Below, in pieces: positions 32,388-41,555 of a stretch of 64,000 bases of DNA. Where the stretch lies: contig JAGAWH010000091.1 of the NCBI GenBank assembly GCA_017941505.1, forward strand, positions 1-64,000. The letters are read 5' to 3'. The position numbers and the translations under genes were made by a program. Below the pieces are notes generated by a model, which was not told the origin of the DNA, did not search any database, and saw only the letters and a list, made by a program, of their open reading frames with translations. The stretch comes from Faecalicoccus sp. Lineage in GTDB: Bacteria; Bacillota_I; Bacilli_A; Erysipelotrichales; Erysipelotrichaceae. Positions within the stretch are counted from its first letter, which is position 1. Every line of letters begins with the position of its first letter.

Positions 32388-34475
32388 ATGAAAATTGTTG
32401 ACGAGTTTTTCGGATGTGATGTTTTTGGAACAACCGCCATGCAGAAATATCTGCCCCATGCGGTCTACAAACAAATGATTGATGTCATGGAACACGGTAA
32501 AGAGCTTCCAAGAGAAATTGCGGATACTGTAGCCAATGCCATGAAAGACTGGGCGATGGATAAAGGTGCCACTCATTATACACATTGGTTCCAGCCAATG
32601 ACCGGCATCACAGCAGAAAAGCACGACGCATTTATAAATCCAACCGGTCCTAACTCAGTAATCAGTGATTTCCGCGGAAAAGAACTGATTAAGGGTGAAC
32701 CGGATGCATCCAGTTTCCCAAGCGGAGGTCTTCGTGCCACTTTTGAAGCACGCGGGTATACAGCATGGGATCCAACTTCCTTTGCGTTTGTCAGAGAAAA
32801 GACGTTATATATCCCAACATTATTCTTGTCTTATGATGGTTCTGCACTGGATAAAAAGACACCGCTTTTAAAGTCATTAGATGCCTTGAATAATGCGGCA
32901 GTACGTCTTTTGAATATCATCGGATACCAAACTAAAAAAATCAATACGACCGTTGGTGCGGAACAGGAATACTTCTTAATTGATGCATCCATGTATAAGG
33001 AACGCCTTGATTTAATGGTAGCCGGAAGAACCTTGTTTGGTGCCCCACCGGTCAAGGGACAGGAATTAGATGATCACTACTTCGGAAATATTGAAGAACG
33101 CGTAAAAGCGTATATGGAAGAAGTAGATAATACATTGTGGCGACTTGGCGTATATGCCAAAACCGAGCATAAAGAAGTTGCCCCGTGTCAATATGAATTA
33201 GCACCTGTATTTACTTCCGCTAACCTTGCCAATGACCAGAACCAGCTGATCATGGACGTATTACAGCGTACTGCCCATCATCATGGACTGGTATGCCTGT
33301 TACATGAAAAGCCATTTGAAGGTATCAACGGTTCCGGTAAGCACAACAACTGGTCACTTACCACAGATGAAGGCGAAAACCTGTTGGAACCGGGTAAAAA
33401 TCCGCAGGATAATGTCCGTTTCTTACTCATCTTAGCTGCCATCATCAAAGGTGTAGATGAATATCAGGATCTGCTTCGCGTATCGGTTGCGACAGCCGGA
33501 AACGATCACCGACTAGGCGGCAATGAAGCTCCTCCTGCCATTGTATCTATTTATCTGGGAGAAGAATTAACTGCCATCTTAAATGCGATTGCCGATGAAA
33601 CAGAATACACCAATACCTTCAACAGAAAACTGGAGTTAGGCGTAAGTTCCCTGCCGCCGATTTCCAGAGACTCTACAGACCGTAACCGTACCAGCCCATT
33701 TGCGTTTACCGGTAATAAATTTGAATTCAGAATGCTGGGCTCTTCGGAGAATATCTCCTGCCCGAATACCGTTCTAAATACCATTGTTGCCGAAGAGTTA
33801 ACACAGTTTGCGGATGAATTGGAAGCGAAAAAGCCGGACAACATGAATGAGGCTTTAACGCAGCTCATTCGCAGGACCTATATCAATCATAAACGCATCA
33901 TTTACTCAGGAAACGGTTATTCCGATGAATGGAAAGCGGAAGCAAAAAAACGTGGCTTAACAGAATTTAAATCGACAGCTGAGGCTTTACCACATTATAC
34001 AGATGTGAAAAATCTGGCCTTATTTGAAAAGCACAAAGTATACAGCCCATCCGAACTGCATGCCCGCGAAAACATCTTACTTTCCAACTACTATAAGATT
34101 ATCAACATTGAAGCCAAGACGATGTCTTATATGTTACGAAAGCAGATCCTACCGGCCGTGTTTGAATACGAAGCAAAATTGGCAACCATCATCCAGACCA
34201 AAAAGACAGGCGGCATCACTTCTCCGATTGAAGAGAGAATGCTGCTGGCAATCAATGAACCGTTAGAGGATGTTTCCAATCATTTAAATCAATTGGAAAA
34301 ACTATTGAAACAGTCCTTTACCAACGATAAACAGTCGGCTGAATTTGCCAAAGATAAACTGTTACCTTTGATGGAATCCATTCGTGCTTTGACCGATGAA
34401 ATCGAAACCAACGTCTCAAAGAACGACTGGCCGATTCCGGACTACAATGATATTTTATTTAAATCGATATTATAA
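32388..34475 (+). CDS. glnN: Glutamine synthetase type III (GSIII)
   Basis: ATP-dependent ligation of ammonia to glutamate. The length of 695 residues and the segments THYTHWFQPMTGITAEKHDAF, FPSGGLRATFEARGYTAWDP and VGAEQEYFLID are specific to GSIII, not the 450-residue GSI. The ATP/glutamate site KPFEGINGSGKHNNWSL and AGNDHRLGGNEAPPAI follow. A CGGAGGG ribosome site precedes the ATG. It is the only nitrogen-assimilation enzyme in the window. The gene is monocistronic and divergent from the WYL operon. Confidence 0.97.
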   Translation: MKIVDEFFGCDVFGTTAMQKYLPHAVYKQMIDVMEHGKELPREIADTVANAMKDWAMDKGATHYTHWFQPMTGITAEKHDAFINPTGPNSVISDFRGKELIKGEPDASSFPSGGLRATFEARGYTAWDPTSFAFVREKTLYIPTLFLSYDGSALDKKTPLLKSLDALNNAAVRLLNIIGYQTKKINTTVGAEQEYFLIDASMYKERLDLMVAGRTLFGAPPVKGQELDDHYFGNIEERVKAYMEEVDNTLWRLGVYAKTEHKEVAPCQYELAPVFTSANLANDQNQLIMDVLQRTAHHHGLVCLLHEKPFEGINGSGKHNNWSLTTDEGENLLEPGKNPQDNVRFLLILAAIIKGVDEYQDLLRVSVATAGNDHRLGGNEAPPAIVSIYLGEELTAILNAIADETEYTNTFNRKLELGVSSLPPISRDSTDRNRTSPFAFTGNKFEFRMLGSSENISCPNTVLNTIVAEELTQFADELEAKKPDNMNEALTQLIRRTYINHKRIIYSGNGYSDEWKAEAKKRGLTEFKSTAEALPHYTDVKNLALFEKHKVYSPSELHARENILLSNYYKIINIEAKTMSYMLRKQILPAVFEYEAKLATIIQTKKTGGITSPIEERMLLAINEPLEDVSNHLNQLEKLLKQSFTNDKQSAEFAKDKLLPLMESIRALTDEIETNVSKNDWPIPDYNDILFKSIL

Positions 34476-34499
34476 AAGAGGAGCTTGCAGCTCCTCTTT
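34475..34499. terminator. Bidirectional terminator between glnN and the GH13 gene
   Basis: Perfect 11-bp stem AAAGAGGAGCT (34475-34485) / AGCTCCTCTTT (34489-34499), loop TGC. It serves both convergent genes and overlaps both stop codons. Confidence 0.75.
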
Positions 34500-35802
34500 A
34501 CTTTAACTGGATCAATTTAAAGGAATATCCTTCCATTTTGATACTGTTATCGATGTTTACTTCTTTTCCTGTCATCAAATCAATGCCTTTGCCATGATGG
34601 TTTACATGAATATCAACCGGTTCGGAAGCGATGTTCACACAGGACCATAATCTTTCACTGTCTGAGTTTCGCTCAAAGATCGCATGTTTATTGTTTAATG
34701 CGACTTGTGCATAGGATGCATTCTGCAGGGCAGAATGTTCATGTTTGATCTGAATCAGCTTGCTGATCCATTCGGTCAATTCATTTCTTTTTAACTTTTC
34801 TACATGAGGACGAAGTTCCGTATCGTTCCAATTCTTTCTTCCTTCAATTCCCCATTCACTTCCATAATAAATACACGGAATACCCGGCATTGTCATCAAA
34901 ATACCATAGATTAAAGGAAGATGATGTTTATCCTGAAGCTGGCTGGCGATACGTACCACATCATGGTTATCCACAAAGTTAAGTAACATCTTGCCGCGAT
35001 ATAAGCACCATGGATCCTTGCCAAATTGACGGTGTAAGGAATGCAGGATTTCAAACATATTGAAACTATTTAATGCCGAGTACAATCCCTTGTAACATTC
35101 ATAATTGGTACAGCTGTCTAACATCTCATCGTTGACCCACATGTTGTAGTCCCCATGTAAGGTCTCGCCCAACAAGAAGAATTCCGGATTCTTACTTTTC
35201 GCATGCCATCTTACCGTTTTTAAGAAATTACGGTCTAAAGAATACGCAACATCAAGACGTAATCCATCCACGTGTAATACATCCATCCAGAAATCCATAA
35301 CATCCATCAAAAAGTTTACAACATTTTGATTCTGCAGGTTTAATTTCACAAGGTTATTATTACCTTCCCAGTTTTGATAAGAAAGGTGATCGTCATAGTT
35401 ATTATTTCCCCAGAAATCGATATAGAACCAATCTTTATACATGCTGTTTTCACGATATTTCAAAACATCCTGGAAAGCGAAAAAACCTCTTCCCACATGA
35501 TTGAATACCGCATCCAGAACAACTTTGATTCCTCTTTTATGGAACTCATCAATCACAGAAATAAAATCCTCGTTGGTTCCTAAGCGCATATCCAGCATTT
35601 TGAAATCGATCGTATCATAGCCATGCGTATGTGATTGAAATACCGGATTGAATAACACCGCATCAATTCCGAGCTTTTCAAGATCATCCATCCAGTTTTT
35701 AACCTGGTTAATTCGATGCTCCTGTTTAAAATCATTTTCAAAAGGGCAGTTAAATGCTCCCATCGGATAAATCTGATAAAAAACACTCTTATTTGTCCAC
35801 AT
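34498..35802 (-). CDS. Cytoplasmic GH13 alpha-amylase family glycosidase
   Basis: Alpha-glucan hydrolase or transglycosylase. The four GH13 regions are intact: DAVFNHVG (97-104), GLRLDVAYS with nucleophile Asp184, LLGETLHGD with acid/base Glu213, and FVDNHD with Asp278/Asp281. There is no signal peptide, so maltodextrins or internal glycogen are likely substrates; neopullulanase/cyclomaltodextrinase type cannot be settled, but the family's N-terminal domain is missing. It ends in a short beta-sandwich (MEGYSFKLIQLK). Sixteen bp downstream of ybaK. Confidence 0.88.
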   Translation of the reverse strand: MWTNKSVFYQIYPMGAFNCPFENDFKQEHRINQVKNWMDDLEKLGIDAVLFNPVFQSHTHGYDTIDFKMLDMRLGTNEDFISVIDEFHKRGIKVVLDAVFNHVGRGFFAFQDVLKYRENSMYKDWFYIDFWGNNNYDDHLSYQNWEGNNNLVKLNLQNQNVVNFLMDVMDFWMDVLHVDGLRLDVAYSLDRNFLKTVRWHAKSKNPEFFLLGETLHGDYNMWVNDEMLDSCTNYECYKGLYSALNSFNMFEILHSLHRQFGKDPWCLYRGKMLLNFVDNHDVVRIASQLQDKHHLPLIYGILMTMPGIPCIYYGSEWGIEGRKNWNDTELRPHVEKLKRNELTEWISKLIQIKHEHSALQNASYAQVALNNKHAIFERNSDSERLWSCVNIASEPVDIHVNHHGKGIDLMTGKEVNIDNSIKMEGYSFKLIQLK

Positions 35803-35818
35803 AAAATAAAATTCCTTC

Positions 35819-36298
35819 CTACTTGGTTAAATCATAAGGCGTTACGTGAAATGCCTCCATGAAAACTTCGGGATTCATCTCGATCTGGGTGCCGATCTTA
35901 CCGGCACTGAAATAGATTGTTTCCTGTAATATACAGGTTTCATCGATAAATGTGCGAAACTCTTTTTTCATTCCGATCGGAGAACAGCCACCACGAATAT
36001 AGCCGGTTACTTTATTGATATCCTTTACATGGATCATCTCCAAACTTTTTACCCCGGCTGCAACAGCTGCTTTCTTTAAAGAAAGCTCCTTATCTACCGG
36101 CAGCATAAAAACCAGATACTCCTTCGTATTGGCAATGGTTACTAATGTCTTGAAAACCTGTTCAACAGGTAAACCCAGCATATTGGCAACATGGACACCA
36201 TCGACCGGATCCTTGTCTTTATGTTCGTAAGTATGAAATGTATATTCGATGTTTCTCGCATCTAAGATTCGAGCTACATTTGTCTTTTGAATTTTCAC
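35819..36298 (-). CDS. ybaK: Cys-tRNA(Pro)/Cys-tRNA(Cys) deacylase, YbaK/EbsC family
   Basis: Hydrolyses mischarged aminoacyl-tRNA. The 159-residue fold matches YbaK (NVARILDARNIEYTFHTY, VFKTLVT with the conserved Lys, GYIRGGCSPIGMKK near 100-113). The start codon is GTG (36296-36298) with GGTGAT upstream. Likely co-transcribed with the GH13 gene; the association looks incidental. Confidence 0.9.
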   Translation of the reverse strand: MKIQKTNVARILDARNIEYTFHTYEHKDKDPVDGVHVANMLGLPVEQVFKTLVTIANTKEYLVFMLPVDKELSLKKAAVAAGVKSLEMIHVKDINKVTGYIRGGCSPIGMKKEFRTFIDETCILQETIYFSAGKIGTQIEMNPEVFMEAFHVTPYDLTK

Positions 36299-36350
36299 GA
36301 TGAATCACCGTCTCCTATTTTATCACGTTATGCACAATGGCTCAAACCAT

Positions 36351-36374
36351 AAAAAAACTGCCCGAAGGCAGTTT
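36351..36374 (-). terminator. Terminator of ppdK
   Basis: Stem AAACTGCC (36355-36362) / GGCAGTTT (36367-36374), loop CGAA, TTTTTTT on the minus strand. Confidence 0.8.
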
Positions 36375-36382
36375 AAAATCAA

Positions 36383-39010
36383 TTACTCATTTACGATGGC
36401 AGCCTGAGCAGCAGCTAAGCGTGCAATTGGTACACGGTATGGAGAACAAGATACATAGTTCAATCCAACACGATGACAGAAGTCGATAGAAGATGGATCT
36501 CCACCATGTTCACCACAGATACCTAACTTGATGTCAGGGCGAGTCTTACGACCTAATTCAGCTGCAAGCTTGATTAATTTGCCGACACCATGCTGGTCAA
36601 GACGTGCAAATGGGTCATTTTCATAAACCTTAGCATCGTAGTATTCAGGTAAGAATTTACCTGCATCGTCACGTGAGAAGCCGAATGTTAACTGAGTTAA
36701 GTCATTTGTACCGAAGGAGAAGAATTCAGCATCTTCTGCTAACTCATCAGCTAATAATGCAGCACGTGGTACTTCGATCATTGTACCTACATGGTAAGCA
36801 AGTTCAACGCCGGATTCAGCGATGATCTTGTTGGCAGTGTCAACAACGATCTTCTTAACGTATTTCAATTCTTTTAAGTCACCAATTAACGGTAACATGA
36901 TTTCCGGGATGATATTCCATTCCGGATGACGCTTGTTGACATTGATAGCAGCCTTAATAACCGCAGCAGTCTGCATGCGTCCGATACCAGGATAAGAGAT
37001 ATCCAGACGAGAACCACGGTGACCCATCATAGGGTTAACTTCGTGTAATCCATCAACGATATTCTGTAACTCTTCAACAGAGATATTCATTTCCTTGGCA
37101 AGATCTGCGATATCATCCGGATCCTGCGGAACGAATTCATGTAGAGGTGGGTCTAAGAAACGGATAGTCACCGGACGGCCTTCCATAGCCTCGTAGATAC
37201 CTTCAAAGTCAGCCTGCTGCATCGGCTCTAACTTGTTAAGAGCTTCTTCCATCTGTTCATCAGTAGATGCAACGATCATTTCACGGATTGCTTTGATCTT
37301 GTCACCTTCAAAGAACATATGCTCAGTACGTACTAGACCGATACCTTCAGCACCGAAACGAACAGCCTGTGCTGCATCCTTCGGAGTATCTGCATTTGTA
37401 CGAATCTGTAATACACGGCGCTCATCAGCCCATTCCATGAAACGCTCAAAGTTTCCGGAAATTTCAGCAGGAACTGTCGGAATCTTTTCACCGTATACAT
37501 TACCGGTGCTTCCATCAACAGAGATCCAGTCTCCGCGCTTATAAGTCTTACCGCCTACTACGAAGTAGCCTTCGTCAGCATGCATTTCGATATCGCCTGC
37601 ACCGGATACACAGCATGCACCCATACCGCGGGCTACAACGGCTGCATGGCTGGTCATACCACCACGTACAGTTAAGATCGCTTCAGATACTGCCATACCT
37701 TCGATATCTTCAGGAGAAGTTTCTAAACGAACTAATACAACTTTCTTGCCCTGTTCAACTTCTTCTTTAGCTTCATTTGCGGTAAATACGATCTGTCCAG
37801 ATCCGGCACCCGGAGAAGCTGCCAAACCGGTTGTGATTACCTGAGCCTTCTTTAATGCGTCTGCTTCAAACATCGGATGTAATAAAGAATCTAACTGCTG
37901 AGGTTCAACCATCATCAATGCTTCATCAGAGTTGATCAAGCCTTCATCTACCATTTCGCAAGCAATACGTAAAGCAGCCTGTGCAGTACGCTTACCGTTA
38001 CGAGTCTGCAGCATGAATAATTTACCACCTTCGATAGTAAATTCCATATCCTGCATGTTCTTATAATGTTTCTCTAATTTTCCACAGATATCAACAAACT
38101 GTTCATATGCTGTTTCTGATACTTCTTTTAACTGGTCAATCTTCTTTGGAGTACGAACACCGGCAACAACGTCTTCGCCCTGTGCGTTCATTAAGAATTC
38201 ACCAAATAATTTGTTTTCACCGGTAGCCGGGTTACGTGTAAAGGCAACACCTGTACCGCAGTCATCACCCATGTTACCAAATACCATCATCTGTACGTTT
38301 ACAGCAGTACCCCATGAACCCGGGATATCGTTGATTCGACGATAGTAGATAGCACGTTCATTATTCCATGATTTAAATACGGCTTCGATTGCTTCCATCA
38401 TCTGTTCAACCGGATCTGTTGGGAAAGACTGACCTAATTCAGACTGATAGAATTCTTTAAAGCGTGCAACCAAAGTCTTCATATCATCGGCATTTAATTC
38501 TAAGTCATCCTTGATGCCTCTTTCAGCTTTTACTTCATCGATAATTTCTTCGAAACGCTTTTTAGATAAACCTTTAACGACGTCGGCAAACATCTGGATA
38601 AAACGACGATATGAATCGTAGGCAAAACGAGGGTTTCCAGATTTTTCAGCGATTGTAGCTGCAACAACATCGTTAATACCTAAGTTCAAAATTGTATCCA
38701 TCATACCAGGCATGCTGGCACGAGCTCCGGAACGTACAGATACTAATAATGGATTCTGTGCATCTCCGAATTTTTTACCTGTTTCTGCTTCTAATTTGGC
38801 AAGATATTCCATGATTTCAGCTTTGATTTCATCGCTGATTTTTTCGCCATCATCATAATACTTGTTACATGCTTCCGTTGTAATAGTGAAACCATTAGGC
38901 ACCGGCATGCCTAAACTGCTCATTTCAGCTAAGTTAGCACCCTTACCACCGAGAAGTTCACGCATGTTGGCATTACCTTCTTTAAATAGGTAAACATATT
39001 TAGTTCCCAT
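36383..39010 (-). CDS. ppdK: Pyruvate, phosphate dikinase
   Basis: Interconverts pyruvate + ATP + Pi and PEP + AMP + PPi; in anaerobes it can run in the glycolytic or gluconeogenic direction. The N-terminal ATP-grasp region (KGANLAEMSSLGMPVPNGFTI, SVRSGARASMPGMMDT), the central phospho-His motif GGMTSHAAVVARGMG (His near 455), and the C-terminal PEP barrel with GTNDLTQLTFGFSRDD and GICGEHGGDP are complete. The ATG at 39008-39010 has AGGAGGAG and replaces an upstream ATG nine codons earlier. No PPDK regulatory protein gene is adjacent. It complements the oad operon in setting pyruvate/PEP/oxaloacetate balance. Confidence 0.97.
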   Translation of the reverse strand: MGTKYVYLFKEGNANMRELLGGKGANLAEMSSLGMPVPNGFTITTEACNKYYDDGEKISDEIKAEIMEYLAKLEAETGKKFGDAQNPLLVSVRSGARASMPGMMDTILNLGINDVVAATIAEKSGNPRFAYDSYRRFIQMFADVVKGLSKKRFEEIIDEVKAERGIKDDLELNADDMKTLVARFKEFYQSELGQSFPTDPVEQMMEAIEAVFKSWNNERAIYYRRINDIPGSWGTAVNVQMMVFGNMGDDCGTGVAFTRNPATGENKLFGEFLMNAQGEDVVAGVRTPKKIDQLKEVSETAYEQFVDICGKLEKHYKNMQDMEFTIEGGKLFMLQTRNGKRTAQAALRIACEMVDEGLINSDEALMMVEPQQLDSLLHPMFEADALKKAQVITTGLAASPGAGSGQIVFTANEAKEEVEQGKKVVLVRLETSPEDIEGMAVSEAILTVRGGMTSHAAVVARGMGACCVSGAGDIEMHADEGYFVVGGKTYKRGDWISVDGSTGNVYGEKIPTVPAEISGNFERFMEWADERRVLQIRTNADTPKDAAQAVRFGAEGIGLVRTEHMFFEGDKIKAIREMIVASTDEQMEEALNKLEPMQQADFEGIYEAMEGRPVTIRFLDPPLHEFVPQDPDDIADLAKEMNISVEELQNIVDGLHEVNPMMGHRGSRLDISYPGIGRMQTAAVIKAAINVNKRHPEWNIIPEIMLPLIGDLKELKYVKKIVVDTANKIIAESGVELAYHVGTMIEVPRAALLADELAEDAEFFSFGTNDLTQLTFGFSRDDAGKFLPEYYDAKVYENDPFARLDQHGVGKLIKLAAELGRKTRPDIKLGICGEHGGDPSSIDFCHRVGLNYVSCSPYRVPIARLAAAQAAIVNE

Positions 39011-39042
39011 ATGACTTTCTCCTCCTATAGTAATCATAAGGT

Positions 39043-39070
39043 ATTATAACAGTAATAAGAGTAAAATCAA
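39043..39070 (-). promoter_or_regulatory. Promoter of ppdK
   Basis: Minus strand TTGATT (complement of 39065-39070), 16 bp, TATAAT (39043-39048) with an upstream TG (extended -10). Confidence 0.55.
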
Positions 39071-39072
39071 AC

Positions 39073-39112
39073 AAAAAACCTACCTTTTCCAGGTGGGAAA
39101 AGCTAGGTTTTT
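39073..39112 (-). terminator. Terminator of spx
   Basis: Long stem AAAACCTACCTTTTCC (39075-39090) / GGAAAAGCTAGGTTTT (39096-39111) with one mismatch, then TTTTTTG on the minus strand. Confidence 0.8.
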
Positions 39113-39125
39113 ATTAATGAAACAA

Positions 39126-39602
39126 CTAAGATTGAAGACTTATTGCATCCGTATCTAAAGGTTCTTCAATTGGTAATTCATTTCGAATCTGCCCGCATAT
39201 ATCATAATTCGGACATTTAGGTGTACACGACTGTTCTACCGCAGAACGCAATTCCACCGGAGTCATCATCGTGATTTCGTCATCATCATATCCTACAACC
39301 ATGCTGTTTTTTGACAACATGATCGGACGCTTGAGAATGGATGGGTTCTGCTGAATCAAAGTAACGAGTTCGGATAAAGAATACTCGTCAATTCCCTTTT
39401 CCAGTGACTGGAAAGCCTTGGAGCGAACTGAGATAATATCTTCGGTCCCATTTTCGCAGCGTGAGAGAATATATTTAATTTCTTTTTCATCCAGAATGGA
39501 TGTAAAAAGATTCTTTTCAACGAATTCAATGTGGTTATCTTTTAACCATTGTTTAGCTTTCCGGCAGCTTGCACAGCCGGGTGACGTATAAATAACGACC
39601 AT
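39126..39602 (-). CDS. spx: Spx/ArsC-family redox regulator with Cys-rich C-terminal extension
   Basis: Spx binds the RNA polymerase alpha C-terminal domain and redirects transcription under thiol stress. The redox switch Cys10-x-x-Cys13 (GCASCRKAK) and the KRPIM segment with Arg92 are kept. At 158 residues it is about 25 longer than Bacillus Spx. The extra tail carries Cys126-x3-Cys130-x5-Cys136 (CTPKCPNYDIC), a possible metal or second redox site, and ends acidic. ArsC-type arsenate reductase is less likely given the CxxC and RPI context. Monocistronic. Confidence 0.85.
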   Translation of the reverse strand: MVVIYTSPGCASCRKAKQWLKDNHIEFVEKNLFTSILDEKEIKYILSRCENGTEDIISVRSKAFQSLEKGIDEYSLSELVTLIQQNPSILKRPIMLSKNSMVVGYDDDEITMMTPVELRSAVEQSCTPKCPNYDICGQIRNELPIEEPLDTDAISLQS

Positions 39603-39625
39603 ATCTTAATTCTCCTTGTCAGTTT

Positions 39626-39631
39626 ATTATA
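39626..39631 (-). promoter_or_regulatory. -10 box of spx
   Basis: Minus-strand TATAAT preceded by TGT (extended -10), 24 bp from the start codon; AAGGAG lies between. No clear -35. Confidence 0.4.
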
Positions 39632-39661
39632 ACAAACATCCCATAAAAAAACATTTCTTTC

Positions 39662-39690
39662 TTGTGCTTAATAGAATTAAACATTAAAAT
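39662..39690 (+). promoter_or_regulatory. Promoter of trpS
   Basis: TTGTGC (39662-39667), 17 bp, TAAAAT (39685-39690). No T-box leader fits in the short 5' region. Confidence 0.5.
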
Positions 39691-39711
39691 ATTCATATTG
39701 GAGGACTTACT

Positions 39712-40701
39712 ATGGATAGAATGCTTAGTGGTATTAAGCCGACCGGACGCCTGCATTTAGGAAACTATATCGGCGCAATCTCCCAGTTTGTGAAATACCA
39801 GGATGAATATGATTTATATATTTTTATTGCGAATGAACATGCGATTACTGTTCCCATCGAGGCAAAAGACTTACGCCAGAATACACGCGATTTGATCGCA
39901 TTATATTTAGCAGCAGGTTTAGATCCTGAAAAAACGACATTATTTCTGCAGTCCGATGTCGATGCTCATGCGAAACTCGGATGGGTTATGACCTGCATGA
40001 GCTATATGGGTGAAATGCAGCGAATGACACAATATAAGGACAAGACCGCAAAAGGAGAAACCGGAGTCACTGCCGGACTATTCACCTACCCTTGTTTAAT
40101 GGCAGCTGACATTCTTCTTTATGATCCAAAATATGTACCGGTAGGAATTGACCAGAAACAGCATGTTGAATTAACACGTAACCTTGCAGAGCGCTTCAAC
40201 AATCGTTACAGCGATACCTTTACCGTTCCGGAACCGCTGGTAACAGAGGTCGGACAGAAGATTTATTCCCTGCAGGACCCGACAAAGAAGATGTCAAAAT
40301 CAGAAGAGAATCCAAAAGGAACCATTGACTTACTGGATGATCCGGCAGCTGCCCGTAAAAAGATCATGTCTGCAGTTACCGATTCATTAGGCATCATCAA
40401 GTATGATCCCGAAAACCAGCCGGGTATTTCCAATCTTTTGACCATTCAATCCGTTCTTTCCGGTGAATCAATTGAATCCATCGTTGCCCGTTACGAAGGA
40501 AAAGGCTATGGCGAATTGAAAAAGGAAATCGGTCAAACCGTATTTGATTTCTTAACCGATCTACAGGCAAAATATAAAGAGATCATCGCATCCGGAAAAG
40601 TAAACGAAGTCTTAAAGGAAGGTGCCATCAAGGCAAGACGCATTGCCGATAAAAAGGTTGAAAAAGTATATCGTAAAATTGGCTTTAATGTCACAAAATA
40701 G
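39712..40701 (+). CDS. trpS: Tryptophanyl-tRNA synthetase
   Basis: Class I aminoacyl-tRNA synthetase charging tRNA-Trp. The ATP motif GRLHLGNYIGA stands for HIGH, and KKMSKSEEN is the KMSKS loop; GMP-type landmarks AADILLYDPKYVPVGIDQKQH are present. Its 329 residues are normal. GGAGG precedes the ATG. Single plus-strand gene ending in a bidirectional terminator. Confidence 0.98.
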   Translation: MDRMLSGIKPTGRLHLGNYIGAISQFVKYQDEYDLYIFIANEHAITVPIEAKDLRQNTRDLIALYLAAGLDPEKTTLFLQSDVDAHAKLGWVMTCMSYMGEMQRMTQYKDKTAKGETGVTAGLFTYPCLMAADILLYDPKYVPVGIDQKQHVELTRNLAERFNNRYSDTFTVPEPLVTEVGQKIYSLQDPTKKMSKSEENPKGTIDLLDDPAAARKKIMSAVTDSLGIIKYDPENQPGISNLLTIQSVLSGESIESIVARYEGKGYGELKKEIGQTVFDFLTDLQAKYKEIIASGKVNEVLKEGAIKARRIADKKVEKVYRKIGFNVTK

Positions 40702-40706
40702 ACAAA

Positions 40707-40726
40707 AACCCGATGAAAATCGGGTT
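40707..40726. terminator. Bidirectional terminator between trpS and uppP
   Basis: Stem AACCCGAT (40707-40714) / ATCGGGTT (40719-40726), loop GAAA, flanked by A and T runs on both sides. Confidence 0.8.
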
Positions 40727-40730
40727 CTTT

Positions 40731-41555
40731 TTATAATATGTAGAAAAATAGAATTACGATAATGCCTAAGGCAATACGGTACCATCCAAAAATGGTGAAA
40801 TCATTCTTGCGAACATAACTGAGTAATGCACGAATCGCAAAAACACTGACCGCAAAGCTGACAAACATACCAAGTAAAATCAAGATAAGCTGTCCGATTG
40901 ATAACAGTCCGTAGTTCATAAAGTATTTCACTAATTTTAACAGACTGGCTCCTGCCATCACCGGGATAGCAATAAAAAATGAGAATTCACTGGCAACCGT
41001 ACGTGAACATCCTGATTCCAAACCACCTAGAATGGTAGCTCCCGAACGGGATGTGCCCGGTACTAAGGCCAGACATTGGAAACATCCGATTTTAAAAGCT
41101 GTCTTATAATCCAGCTGGTCAAGATTACGGATGACCGGTTTTTTCGGATTTTTCTCAACTACGATAAAAATAATACCGTATGCGATCAAAGTAACCGCAA
41201 TCACAAAGTTAGAAGAAAGATATTGTTCAATAATATCATCTAAAAGCAGACCAAGCACGCCGGCAGGTATCACACCGATGATCACCTTTTTCCATAATTC
41301 CAGGGTCTGTGCTTTTTTCTTTGCGGATTTGCGCGGATCAAATGGATTGAGCTTTGCGAAATAAAGAAATAACACAGCTATAATGCTTCCAAATTGAATC
41401 ACAACCTTGAATACTTCAAAGAATTCAGCCGGCTGTAATGGAAACAAAGAATCAAATAGAATCAAATGTCCGGTGCTGCTGATTGGCAGCCATTCGGTAA
41501 TTCCCTGAATCACTCCAAGGAACAATACCTTTAATATATCAAAGAAGAAACTCAT
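40731..41555 (-). CDS. uppP: Undecaprenyl-diphosphatase (BacA/UppP)
   Basis: Membrane phosphatase that regenerates undecaprenyl phosphate, the carrier for peptidoglycan and teichoic acid precursors. Signature GVIQGITEWLPISSTGHL near the N-terminus and PGTSRSGATILGG near 165 contain the active-site Glu, Ser and Arg. About eight membrane helices. It overlaps murD by four bases (ATGA), so it is translated with mraY-murD and matches their lipid-carrier step. Confidence 0.96.
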   Translation of the reverse strand: MSFFFDILKVLFLGVIQGITEWLPISSTGHLILFDSLFPLQPAEFFEVFKVVIQFGSIIAVLFLYFAKLNPFDPRKSAKKKAQTLELWKKVIIGVIPAGVLGLLLDDIIEQYLSSNFVIAVTLIAYGIIFIVVEKNPKKPVIRNLDQLDYKTAFKIGCFQCLALVPGTSRSGATILGGLESGCSRTVASEFSFFIAIPVMAGASLLKLVKYFMNYGLLSIGQLILILLGMFVSFAVSVFAIRALLSYVRKNDFTIFGWYRIALGIIVILFFYIL

